Assembly: GCA_041686375.1 (NCBI GenBank)
Contig: JAWLEB010000002.1
Span: 62,001 to 126,000 of the forward strand
Reading direction: 5' to 3'
DNA: 64,000 nt
Source of the DNA: JAGXLC01 sp041686375
Lineage (GTDB): Bacteria > Bacteroidota > Bacteroidia > Bacteroidales > UBA12077
Made by a program: the position numbers and the translations under genes. Positions 43,231-51,609 of this stretch are shown in pieces; positions within the stretch are counted from its first letter, which is position 1, and the number at the start of each line of letters is the position of its first letter. The notes below the pieces were generated by a model, which worked only from the letters and a program-made list of their open reading frames with translations, was not told the origin of the DNA and did not search any database.

Positions 43231-43448
43231 AGTTGCAGAACATAGTTATAACTATTTTCATAACTATTGCCTTCATATTAGCCACTATGCAGATTTATAA
43301 TAATTACAGGAAAATTCAAAAAGAAAAGGCCACAAGCCCTGTAATCAAGCACGATGAAACAAGAATAAATGAGGACAGCTTAAATGAAGAAAATCAGGAT
43401 AATATTTGGAAGGACACCGAATTCATGGAATCTCCCCCAAAAAATTAA
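43218..43448 (+). CDS. small single-helix membrane protein ending the dehalogenase operon
   Basis: 76 residues. One membrane helix (about 8-26, IVITIFITIAFILATMQIY) is followed by a Lys-rich stretch and an acidic, Asn/Glu-rich tail. It overlaps the end of the RdhC-like gene by 13 bases, so it is translationally coupled and belongs to the operon. I do not recognise a family. The tail has no Cys or His cluster and no enzymatic motif. By position it could be an assembly or interaction partner of the dehalogenase complex. Confidence 0.7.
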   Translation: MDKIKLQNIVITIFITIAFILATMQIYNNYRKIQKEKATSPVIKHDETRINEDSLNEENQDNIWKDTEFMESPPKN

Positions 43449-43509
43449 ATTATCTAAACCGAGTAAATGCCTCCATACAAATAACTATATCAACAAATAT
43501 TCACGAAAC

Positions 43510-44514
43510 TTAATTTTCAATTTCTTTCTGTTTCTTCTGCCGGAGAAAAAAATACAATAATGCAACAAAACCAAATATCAATGAATAAATAAAAGTCAGA
43601 CCATTCGACAATATACCAAAGCTAACCCCAGCATGGGGATCAAGATTAAAAATGAAAAAAAGTTGATAGATAAAGTAGTGTGTCGTACCTATTCCTCCGG
43701 GTGTTGGCAGAGCCCAACCAATGCCTCCAACAAACAAAACAATCACAGCAAAATACCAACTGCTGTCTTCCGTTGCAGGCAATGCTTTCAGGGCCACATA
43801 ATTCATAGCTATCAAAGCAGCCCAGATTAAAATAGTTAATATTAAAAACTGGGTATACTTTCTCAGATATAAGGTATTTTTGATTGCTTCAAAAAATTCT
43901 CCCAACAATTTTTTTATCTTCACGTGAAGTCCGCGTGAAATCATTAAGTATACACCTAAGCCCACCACAACCAAAATAAGAAAATATACAAAAATTTGGC
44001 TACCGAAAAGCGATAACTCTTCAACATTATTTTCTATAAAACGATTGAATAATCTATACAACCTGTCAAATTCCAAGATGAAAACAGTTAACAAACCAAG
44101 AGCTAATACGAGAAGATCATATATTCTTTCGGATACAACAGAACCAAGACTACGAACAACTGGTACACTGGTGGTTTTTCGAAGATATAAACAACGGATA
44201 AATTCCCCGAGCTTTGGAGTAAAGCTGTTTACAAAATATCCCATAGTCACAGCGAGAACAATATTCCGCCTTTTTATTAGTTCATAACCCAGATTCTGAA
44301 CTAAAATGCGCCATCTCAAAGCCCTCAGAAAAAAAGTCAAAGCAAGGAAACATCCGTTTAAAACAACAAAGATCCATTTGGACTCTAAAATATTCTCAAA
44401 AATAAGGTCAAGGGGTTTATCCCTCAATGTAAAATAAAGAAAAATGAATCCTATCAATGCGCCGCCAAGCGTTTGAAATAAATTTTTAAATCTTCGTTTC
44501 ATGAGCAAGAGCAA
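43510..44514 (-). CDS. flippase-like / lysylphosphatidylglycerol synthase-type membrane protein
   Basis: 334 residues with about eight membrane helices. The pattern (N-terminal LGGALIGFIFLYFTLRD, LRALRWRILVQNLGY, MGYFVNSFTPKLGEFIRCLYLRK, a late GGIGWALPTPGGIGTTHYFIY) is the LPG_synthase_TM / AglD-like domain, formerly UPF0104. Stand-alone copies lack the lysyl-transferase part and are thought to flip or move lipid-linked molecules. The substrate is unknown. The gene is convergent with the dehalogenase operon (61-base gap) and is not obviously part of it. Confidence 0.85.
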   Translation of the reverse strand: MLLLMKRRFKNLFQTLGGALIGFIFLYFTLRDKPLDLIFENILESKWIFVVLNGCFLALTFFLRALRWRILVQNLGYELIKRRNIVLAVTMGYFVNSFTPKLGEFIRCLYLRKTTSVPVVRSLGSVVSERIYDLLVLALGLLTVFILEFDRLYRLFNRFIENNVEELSLFGSQIFVYFLILVVVGLGVYLMISRGLHVKIKKLLGEFFEAIKNTLYLRKYTQFLILTILIWAALIAMNYVALKALPATEDSSWYFAVIVLFVGGIGWALPTPGGIGTTHYFIYQLFFIFNLDPHAGVSFGILSNGLTFIYSLIFGFVALLYFFLRQKKQKEIEN

Positions 44515-44794
44515 TAAAATGAGTTGGCTAAATTAAAAAATTATGCAGATATTAGTATAACTTGGGATCTGCTTCCTATATTAGCAAGAAACTTCAGAAC
44601 GCCTCTACATTTACTGCAGACTATTCTTAATTTATCAAAGAAAAATCAAAAAGTAACTTTAAGAATACAATAATAATAATGTTTAAAATTGTTATTTTGT
44701 CATCAGGTAAAATTTTCCTACTTTAACAAAGCAGAAGAGAAAGTTTGACAGCATAAACAATTGCTTATTAATTATTTAAAAACAAAGGAGTATT

Positions 44795-45859
44795 ATGCAA
44801 GCAAAAGTGTTTTATTCATCTCTACAAAACAAAACTCAAAAAAGTCCTCTGGATAAAATCAGCCGTTTACTGAAAAAAATTAATATACGTGATTCTTACC
44901 AGGAAAAAGAATTAATAGCCGTCAAGGTCCACTTTGGAGAATTAGGCAATACTGCTTTTCTGCGGCCGGTTTTTTTGAGGCCGGTTATTGGTGCATTAAA
45001 AGACATGAATACGAAACCATATATGACAGACACCAATACGCTGTATGTCGGAATGCGTACGAATAGTGTAGACCACCACTATTGTGCCAACTGGAACGGC
45101 TTTGGATATTCTACACACCAGGTTCCCGTTATTATTGCTGACGGTTTAAGAGGTGAAAACAGCATAGAACAAACGGTAAATCTTCCTTTGTCAGAAAAAG
45201 TTCATCTTGCTGCCGATATCATTAATGCAGATGGTATGATGTGTGTCAGTCACTTTAAAGGACACATGCTAACCGGTATTGGCGGCGCCGTTAAAAATTT
45301 ATCAATGGGATGTGCCAGTAGACAGGGAAAATTAGATATGCACTCTGAAAGCCGCCCCACTATTAACCAGGATAAATGTACTGCCTGTCGTCAGTGTATT
45401 GAGCACTGCCAGGAGAAAGCCATTGAAATTTCTAAGAAAGCCTATATAACAGAAAACTGCGTTGGTTGCGCCCGTTGTATTGCCGTTTGTCCGGAGGGAG
45501 CTATCAAAATCAACTGGGATTCCTCCTCAGAAAATACACAGAAAAAAATGGCTGAATATGCTTTTGGAGTAAAACAAAATTTTGGAACAAAAATGCTGTA
45601 TGTCAATATCATTACAGACGTAGCTCCCGCCTGTGATTGTGATCCGGCAAATGACGAACCACTGGTGAATGATGTTGGATTCCTTGCCTCTGACGACCCG
45701 GTTGCCATCGACAGGGCATCCTATGATCTGGTCATTAAAGCCAATAGTGGAAAAGACCCGTTTAAAGAATTTTATCCACAGCTAGACCCGGCGATACAGC
45801 TTGATCATGCCGAAGAGATCGGGTTAGGCACAAATAATTACGAGTTGGTTGAAATATAA
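44795..45859 (+). CDS. DUF362 protein with two [4Fe-4S] ferredoxin motifs
   Basis: 354 residues. A DUF362 domain (residues 1-~185; KVHFGELGNTAFLRP, then VSHFKGHMLTGIGGAVKNLSMG) is split by a bacterial-type 2[4Fe-4S] insert (~188-240) with C-x2-C-x2-C-x3-C (CTACRQCIEHC) and CVGCARCIAVCPEG. A DUF362 remainder follows, with DPVAIDRASYDLV near the end. The family is common in anaerobes and its reaction is not known to me. A strong Shine-Dalgarno sequence (AAAGGAG, 44784-44790) sits 4 bases before the ATG. It could be an electron carrier or redox enzyme. It is next to, but not in, the dehalogenase operon, and transcribed alone. Confidence 0.88.
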   Translation: MQAKVFYSSLQNKTQKSPLDKISRLLKKINIRDSYQEKELIAVKVHFGELGNTAFLRPVFLRPVIGALKDMNTKPYMTDTNTLYVGMRTNSVDHHYCANWNGFGYSTHQVPVIIADGLRGENSIEQTVNLPLSEKVHLAADIINADGMMCVSHFKGHMLTGIGGAVKNLSMGCASRQGKLDMHSESRPTINQDKCTACRQCIEHCQEKAIEISKKAYITENCVGCARCIAVCPEGAIKINWDSSSENTQKKMAEYAFGVKQNFGTKMLYVNIITDVAPACDCDPANDEPLVNDVGFLASDDPVAIDRASYDLVIKANSGKDPFKEFYPQLDPAIQLDHAEEIGLGTNNYELVEI

Positions 45860-45888
45860 AAAAGCAGAACATCCTAAATTTATATCCG

Positions 45889-45924
45889 GCCGCTAAGCTC
45901 ATGAATAAAGTTTAGCGGCTTTCT
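45889..45924 (+). terminator. terminator of the DUF362 gene
   Basis: GCCGCTAAGCT pairs with AGTTTAGCGGC (one G-T pair), followed by a short T stretch. It lies just before the convergent end of the polymerase gene. Confidence 0.75.
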
Positions 45925-45947
45925 ACATTCATTGGGAAATAACGTAT

Positions 45948-48890
45948 CTATTCTCTCCTTGGATCAGGTTTTAAAGACAGTTTTGCCATTTTCTCAACTT
46001 CCAGTGAGGCAAATCCAAATTCTTCCACTATCTTACCAAGAATTAAGTAAACACCTGCACCACGAAAAGAATATTGTTTTAAAACCTTTGGGAAATGAAC
46101 CGTATCAAAAAATTCACCCTTCGTGTCCAGAAATGTAGCAAAATTCATAATCTCCTTACGGGATGTCCGGACATATTTTATGGTAACAAGCTGACCAACC
46201 ATGCGGAAAGTTTTCCCTACATTATCAGTCATCTCTGAAGCATTCATTTCACCACGAAATGTCGTTTTCAGCATATCAAACAAAGATAAAGTTACCGGAA
46301 AACCCAAGAGTTCAATCTCATCGTATGCATCCTCCAGAGGCATTTGACTAAATTCAGGAAGTTTATCGTCCTTCGCAGATGAAATATTAAATAGTTTGTA
46401 TTCTTTAGTCTTATTATTTTTTTTCAAAAAGAGCATATGTACTTTCCACAATAGTTCTGCCTTTATTTTTCCTGTAAAACGCAAACAACCTGCACGTATC
46501 AGAATAATGGATTGTTCCTTGCCAATGTTTGTCCTGCTTACAAAATCTTCCAGTCCTTTATATTTCCCGTTTTGTATTCTTTCATCAACAATACGCATTG
46601 AAAGCTGATTTTCAAAATCCTTGATATGAACAAAACCCAAATAAATCTCTTTTCCATAAATATTGGTGAGATAATAACTGTTATTCACGCATGGCAGAAA
46701 TATCGATGCACCATAACGTTGTGCCTCGTTGATATAAACAAAAGTTCTGTAATATCCACCAAAATTGTTAATAACAGCAGTCATAAATTCCAGTGGAAAA
46801 TGCGCCTTAAGATAAAGACTCTGGAAACTTTCTACAGCATAGGATGCAGAGTGCGCTTTTGAAAAGGAATAACCGGCAAAAGATTCTATCTGTCTCCAGA
46901 CTTCATGAATAATTTTTTCAGAATACCCATAATGACGGCAGTTGGAAAAAAATTTCTCCTCAATTCGCTTAAATTCACGCTTCGATCTGAATTTCCCGCT
47001 CATTGCCCTTCGTAAAATATCCGCATCGGCAAGATCCAAACCCGCAAAATGATGACAAATCTTCAGAACATCCTCCTGATAAACCATAATGCCATAAGTC
47101 TCCTTCAATTGTTCCCGCATGACCGGATGAATGTATTCAAAATCACCAGGATGGTGAAACCGTCTGATATATTCCCGCATCATGCCAGATTTAGCCACGC
47201 CCGGACGAATTATAGAAGAAGCAGCAACAAGGGTCAAATAATCATCGCAACGCAACTTTTTAAGTAAGCCCCGCATGGCAGGACTCTCAATATAAAAACA
47301 ACCAGTAGTTTCACCCTTTCTCAGTAAATTCTTTGCCTTGGAGTCTGTTTTAATAGATTGGATATCAAAAATATCAACATCTTCGCCTGTATTTTCTCTG
47401 ATAATTTCAACCGACTCTTTAATATGTCCTATTCCTCTCTGACTAAGAATGTCAAGCTTTTCAAAACCAATCCTTTCTGCAGCATACATATCCCATTGAG
47501 TGGTTGGATATCCCTTTGGCGGTAAATCAAGTGCGGAATAATATGTCACCGGCCGATCAGAAATAAGAACACCACCCGCATGTATGCTTCTCAAATTAGG
47601 AAAACCGACAAGCTTATTGCTCACCTGGAATATTTGATCATACAAAACATCTTTGTTAATATATTCTTCCGGTCGTTCAATAAGTGCATCAATTTCTTTT
47701 TTAGGTAAACCATAAGTCTTTGCTAGCTCCCGTATTATAGATTTCTCCTTAAATGTAGAAATGGTACCCAACAAGGCAGTATTTCCATATCCAAACTGTT
47801 GAAAAATATAATCCAGCACATAATCCCTGTCTTTCCATGAATAGTCGATATCAAAATCAGGGGGACTCGATCGCTTAGGATTTATGAAACGCTCAAAGTA
47901 TAGGTTCAGTTCTAATGGATCAACATCGGTTATATATAAACAATAGGCAACCATACTATTAGCTCCGCTACCCCTTCCTATATGATAAAATCCCTGTTGC
48001 ATGGAATAACTAATCACATCTCTTGTAACCAGAAAATAAGCCGATAAACCCATTTCATCAATAATATACAGCTCCTTCTTAATACGGTTTTTAATAGTTG
48101 TTGTAACCGTTCTATAACGTTCTTTCATTCCATTGAAAGTCAATTTTCTAAGTAAAGCACTATCTTTAGCCCTATTACCAGTGTATGTAGATTTGTTTTT
48201 CACACTCATATCAAAATGTAAATGACATTGCCGGGCAATTCTATCAGCATTTTCAAGCAGGAAGGGAAAATGATTACAAAATTCTTTCAGTTCTTCCGGA
48301 TTATAAAATAGTTCATCCTGACTGGCGAGCCAGCTTTCTTTAACATGGCTTAAAAGTACATTATGGTCGATAGCCCTTAAATGTCTGTGCAGATCCCATT
48401 CAGAAGCATTAATAAAATTCACAGAATTTACATAAAGTAACTTTTCACGAAATGGAATGCTTTGAAAAGAATACAACTTACTGATTTCATTTAACCTAAC
48501 GCCAACATATTCATTCTCCTTTAATTGTTCCTTATGAATTGCAGTAAAAGGCAAAATAAAAATAACATTATCAAACTCAGGTGGCTCCTCAGGAAAGTCA
48601 TAATAATTCAGATGGTATTTGGAGAAAAAATTGTTAAGTTGATGAAATCCTTCATTATTTTTTGCCAGCCCTGTATACATCCATTTATCCCAATTCCTGA
48701 ACTCTATTCCTCCAATAGGTTTAATATTGTTATTTTGACACTCTAAAACAAAATCAACAATACCTGTGGTGTTATTGATGTCTGTGATAGCCAGAGCTGA
48801 AAGGCCGTATTCCTTAGCTTTATTTATGAGGTTATTGATGGAAATAACTCCATACCGAAGGCTGTAATAAGAGCGGACTGACAGATACAT
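45948..48890 (-). CDS. second DNA polymerase III alpha subunit (DnaE-type, short form)
   Basis: 980 residues, C-family DNA polymerase, shorter than the replicative DnaE of Bacteroidota (usually well over 1100). It starts with a PHP domain in which the first metal-binding motif is altered (VRSYYS in place of xHSxYS), so phosphatase or proofreading activity from PHP is unlikely. The polymerase core has the catalytic PPDFDIDYSW pair of Asp, GRGSGANSMVAYCL, the VYQEDVL segment and SFAGYSFSKAHSASYAVESF. A C-terminal OB-fold region follows (~865-960). Such second copies (DnaE2/ImuC-like) serve error-prone repair with ImuB or DinB, but those partners are not adjacent here. The gene follows nadE by 17 bases. 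Confidence 0.88.
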   Translation of the reverse strand: MYLSVRSYYSLRYGVISINNLINKAKEYGLSALAITDINNTTGIVDFVLECQNNNIKPIGGIEFRNWDKWMYTGLAKNNEGFHQLNNFFSKYHLNYYDFPEEPPEFDNVIFILPFTAIHKEQLKENEYVGVRLNEISKLYSFQSIPFREKLLYVNSVNFINASEWDLHRHLRAIDHNVLLSHVKESWLASQDELFYNPEELKEFCNHFPFLLENADRIARQCHLHFDMSVKNKSTYTGNRAKDSALLRKLTFNGMKERYRTVTTTIKNRIKKELYIIDEMGLSAYFLVTRDVISYSMQQGFYHIGRGSGANSMVAYCLYITDVDPLELNLYFERFINPKRSSPPDFDIDYSWKDRDYVLDYIFQQFGYGNTALLGTISTFKEKSIIRELAKTYGLPKKEIDALIERPEEYINKDVLYDQIFQVSNKLVGFPNLRSIHAGGVLISDRPVTYYSALDLPPKGYPTTQWDMYAAERIGFEKLDILSQRGIGHIKESVEIIRENTGEDVDIFDIQSIKTDSKAKNLLRKGETTGCFYIESPAMRGLLKKLRCDDYLTLVAASSIIRPGVAKSGMMREYIRRFHHPGDFEYIHPVMREQLKETYGIMVYQEDVLKICHHFAGLDLADADILRRAMSGKFRSKREFKRIEEKFFSNCRHYGYSEKIIHEVWRQIESFAGYSFSKAHSASYAVESFQSLYLKAHFPLEFMTAVINNFGGYYRTFVYINEAQRYGASIFLPCVNNSYYLTNIYGKEIYLGFVHIKDFENQLSMRIVDERIQNGKYKGLEDFVSRTNIGKEQSIILIRAGCLRFTGKIKAELLWKVHMLFLKKNNKTKEYKLFNISSAKDDKLPEFSQMPLEDAYDEIELLGFPVTLSLFDMLKTTFRGEMNASEMTDNVGKTFRMVGQLVTIKYVRTSRKEIMNFATFLDTKGEFFDTVHFPKVLKQYSFRGAGVYLILGKIVEEFGFASLEVEKMAKLSLKPDPRRE

Positions 48891-48907
48891 TTTATGTATA
48901 CTCCCTA

Positions 48908-50569
48908 TTAAGTCTGGTATCTCGCTACTAAAGGCATCCTTCTTCCCATACCAAAAGCTTTACTAGAAATCCGTAAAACAGGTGGCGCCTGAAAACGCTT
49001 ATATTCATTCAAATTAACCATATTAATAATATCTCTCACCAGGGCCTCATCCTGTCCATCCGCAACAATATCATCTACAGACTTTTGCAGTTCAATATAT
49101 TCAAATAAAATCTTATCGAGGACTTCGTAATCCGGCAACGAATCGCTGTCCTTTTGATTTGGTCGTAACTCAGCAGAAGGCGTTTTATTAACTATATTTT
49201 CCGGAATAATTTCCTCATTCATGTTTAAATATTCCGCCAATTTATAAACATCAGTTTTATATACATCCCCTAAAATTGAGACAGCTCCTGTCATATCACC
49301 ATACAGGGTTGTATAGCCTACCGCTGACTCGCTTTTGTTCGAGGTGTTAAGAAGAATATTTCCAAATTTATTTGAAATTGCCATAAGCAATGTTCCGCGT
49401 ATTCTTGCCTGAATATTTTCCTCCGCTGTATTCTCTTGTATATCTTTGAAAACCGGCTCCAGGGTTTCAGAAAATGCCGTTTTGATATCATCGATTGGCA
49501 GAATATCATAGTTTATTCCCAAGTTCTCCGCTAATTTTTTCGCATCCGTAACAGAATCTTCCGAGGAATATTCTGAAGGCATAATCAAAACACGTAGGTT
49601 CTCCCTTCCCAGGGCTCTCTTTGCAATCACCAGTGCAACGGCTGAATCAATACCCCCTGATAATCCCAATACAGCCTTTTTAAAATTCAATTTACCGAAA
49701 AAATCTTCTAATCCTAAAACCAGTGCATCGTGTATTTTTTCAATCAGATCATACTCACTATGATGCTTGACGTCAACTTCAGATTTTAATATTTTGTCAA
49801 GTTCATACGCTCGATAATCTTCCTTAAACCATTTTAGTTCATCAACAACCGTCCCAGTTGGATGAACAACAAGAGAAGCACCCTCAAATATGAGTTCTGT
49901 CTGAGCACCCACCTGATTAACCATGAATACCGGAATATTATATTGTTTAGCCTTCCGAAGGAATACGTTCTTTTTGCCCCATATTTTTGAATATGAAAAC
50001 GGAGAAGCTGAAATATTAATTAATATATCCGGTTCAAAATCTTTTAACTTTTCCATTGGTGAGAGGGTATATAACTCCCTCCTTCCAAAAATATTATTTT
50101 CAGGTTGATCATCCCATAAATCCTCACAAATGGTCACCGCAATTTTATATCCCTTATATTCAACAACATCAAAACGATTATTTGGCTCAAAATATCTATA
50201 TTCATCAAAAATATCATAAGTTGGTAACAAGGTCTTATTCTGTACAAATTGAATTTTACCCTCATTGAGGAAAAATGCAGAATTCAGGAGAGGCTTACCT
50301 TTTGGAGAAGGGTTAAAACGCGGACTTCCAATTATAGCTGCAATTCCTTTACAATGAGAAGCAATCTCTTTCACAGCTATATCACATTCATCAATAAATC
50401 CTTTATAAGCGAGCAAATCCTGCGGTGGATATCCACACACAGATACTTCAGAAAAAACGATAAGGTCAGCGTCGTCTTTCTTCGCCTTTGTTATATGGTC
50501 AAAAATTAATTCTTTATTGTATTCAAAATTTCCAATATGAAAATTCAACTGTGCTATAGCAATCTTCAT
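48908..50569 (-). CDS. nadE: glutamine-dependent NAD+ synthetase
   Basis: 553 residues. The N-terminal nitrilase-type glutaminase domain (1-~260) has the catalytic Glu in VFSEVSVCGYPP and the catalytic Cys in VTICEDLWDD. The C-terminal NAD synthetase domain has the PP-loop ATP motif LGLSGGIDSA and the TSNKSESAVGYTTLYGD signature. The enzyme converts deamido-NAD to NAD with glutamine-derived ammonia. It follows the outer-membrane barrel gene by 24 bases and precedes the polymerase by 17, forming a three-gene unit. Proximity to gldB on the other strand is typical of Bacteroidota. Confidence 0.96.
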   Translation of the reverse strand: MKIAIAQLNFHIGNFEYNKELIFDHITKAKKDDADLIVFSEVSVCGYPPQDLLAYKGFIDECDIAVKEIASHCKGIAAIIGSPRFNPSPKGKPLLNSAFFLNEGKIQFVQNKTLLPTYDIFDEYRYFEPNNRFDVVEYKGYKIAVTICEDLWDDQPENNIFGRRELYTLSPMEKLKDFEPDILINISASPFSYSKIWGKKNVFLRKAKQYNIPVFMVNQVGAQTELIFEGASLVVHPTGTVVDELKWFKEDYRAYELDKILKSEVDVKHHSEYDLIEKIHDALVLGLEDFFGKLNFKKAVLGLSGGIDSAVALVIAKRALGRENLRVLIMPSEYSSEDSVTDAKKLAENLGINYDILPIDDIKTAFSETLEPVFKDIQENTAEENIQARIRGTLLMAISNKFGNILLNTSNKSESAVGYTTLYGDMTGAVSILGDVYKTDVYKLAEYLNMNEEIIPENIVNKTPSAELRPNQKDSDSLPDYEVLDKILFEYIELQKSVDDIVADGQDEALVRDIINMVNLNEYKRFQAPPVLRISSKAFGMGRRMPLVARYQT

Positions 50570-50593
50570 AAGCTCAATGTTTAAGTAAAGTTC

Positions 50594-51241
50594 TTAAAAT
50601 AGAATTCCGACTCGTAAAGAAAAGTTCCCCGTTGTTACTTTATTTCTCTTTTCCTTGGTAACATCTATAAACCCATTTCTATATGTCAACCCTGCAACAA
50701 GAGCTGTAGACCCACCCAGAGAATACTCTACACCTCCGCCAAAATAATATCCAATATTATACCATTTCATATCCTCACTTATATTAAGATTTTCATATCC
50801 GGGGAAATCGCCAACAGCTTTTAGATTAACACTAGCATTCAGCCCAAGGTGTGCAAAAAATTTTGTATACCCAATTTCGATTGTTTTAAATTTCAAGCCT
50901 ATTGGTACATCTATATATTGCAAGTTATACTCCACTGTACCAGAGCTGTCCAGTTGATAAGTACCATCCCTGCTTTCAATATCCCTGTCATAGAAGTATG
51001 TGATTTTACCAAAAACTTTATTGATCGAAATACCCGTTGAGAAAGCATAATTCTGAGCAAAAAAATTATCAAAATTCAACCCTGCATTAATTCCTATTTT
51101 ACCGCCTCCATTCTCTGAATCTTCAGTATCAGGTGTCATCCAACAGATTTGAGGCTCACCAAAAACCGTAAAAGTAAAATTCTGAGAAATCCCAATATGA
51201 ATGGTTGACAAAAAAACTATTGTTAACAAGTACTTCTTCAT
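50594..51241 (-). CDS. outer-membrane beta-barrel protein (porin-like, PorT-type)
   Basis: 215 residues. A signal peptide (MKKYLLTIVFLSTIHIGISQ) is followed by alternating amphipathic strands (GINAGLNFDN, NYAFSTGISINKV, YIDVPIGLKFKT, FFAHLGLNASVNLK, IGYYFGGGVEYSLG) and a C-terminal strand ending in Phe (SLRVGILF), as required for BAM-dependent insertion. This fits the 8-strand 'outer membrane protein beta-barrel' family of Bacteroidota. Function unknown. First gene of the nadE-polymerase unit. Confidence 0.8.
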   Translation of the reverse strand: MKKYLLTIVFLSTIHIGISQNFTFTVFGEPQICWMTPDTEDSENGGGKIGINAGLNFDNFFAQNYAFSTGISINKVFGKITYFYDRDIESRDGTYQLDSSGTVEYNLQYIDVPIGLKFKTIEIGYTKFFAHLGLNASVNLKAVGDFPGYENLNISEDMKWYNIGYYFGGGVEYSLGGSTALVAGLTYRNGFIDVTKEKRNKVTTGNFSLRVGILF

Positions 51242-51609
51242 TTGAATATCGTTTTTTTTAAAGTTATTACCTCATTTGAATAAAGTGCAGTTATTATGCT
51301 TATTTTGAATGATTTACATAACGAATCTTAAGGCAATTATTAATTTTGATAAATAAATCCGCGTTTATCCGCTCAACCCGTGTCATCAGCGTTCTATTCA
51401 TATCCTTTTGTCTACATGTTGTGGATGAGGGTTTCATATGTTTATTTTTTATTTATTTGCCCTATTAAACGTGCCACAATTAAAAAATCATCCAGCTTTG
51501 TGATGTTAAAAATATATTTATTTTGGATATTGCATACTTTTAATCCTTAAATTTAATAAAATAAAAGTAACAATTTATGCGTTTATACAAACTTAAAATT
51601 TGTCGTAAA
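51242..51609. other. divergent intergenic region before gldB
   Basis: 368 bases with no gene. It contains the longer copy of a dispersed repeat (51351-51438) and the promoter regions of the barrel gene (reverse) and gldB (forward). A near-consensus -7 box TACTTTTA lies near 51535. Confidence 0.5.
51351..51438 (-). repeat. dispersed intergenic repeat, copy 2 (longer form)
   Basis: Read on the reverse strand: ATGAAACCCTCATCCAC, then TAGACAAAAGG, ATGAATAGAACGCTGATGA, CACGGGTTGAGCGG and ATAAACGCGGATTTATTT. The order and several 9-13 base blocks coincide with 34572-34644. Fragments of its first block (GGATG[A/T]GGATTTCA on the other strand) recur at 1315-1328 and 31675-31688. No coding potential. 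Confidence 0.6.
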
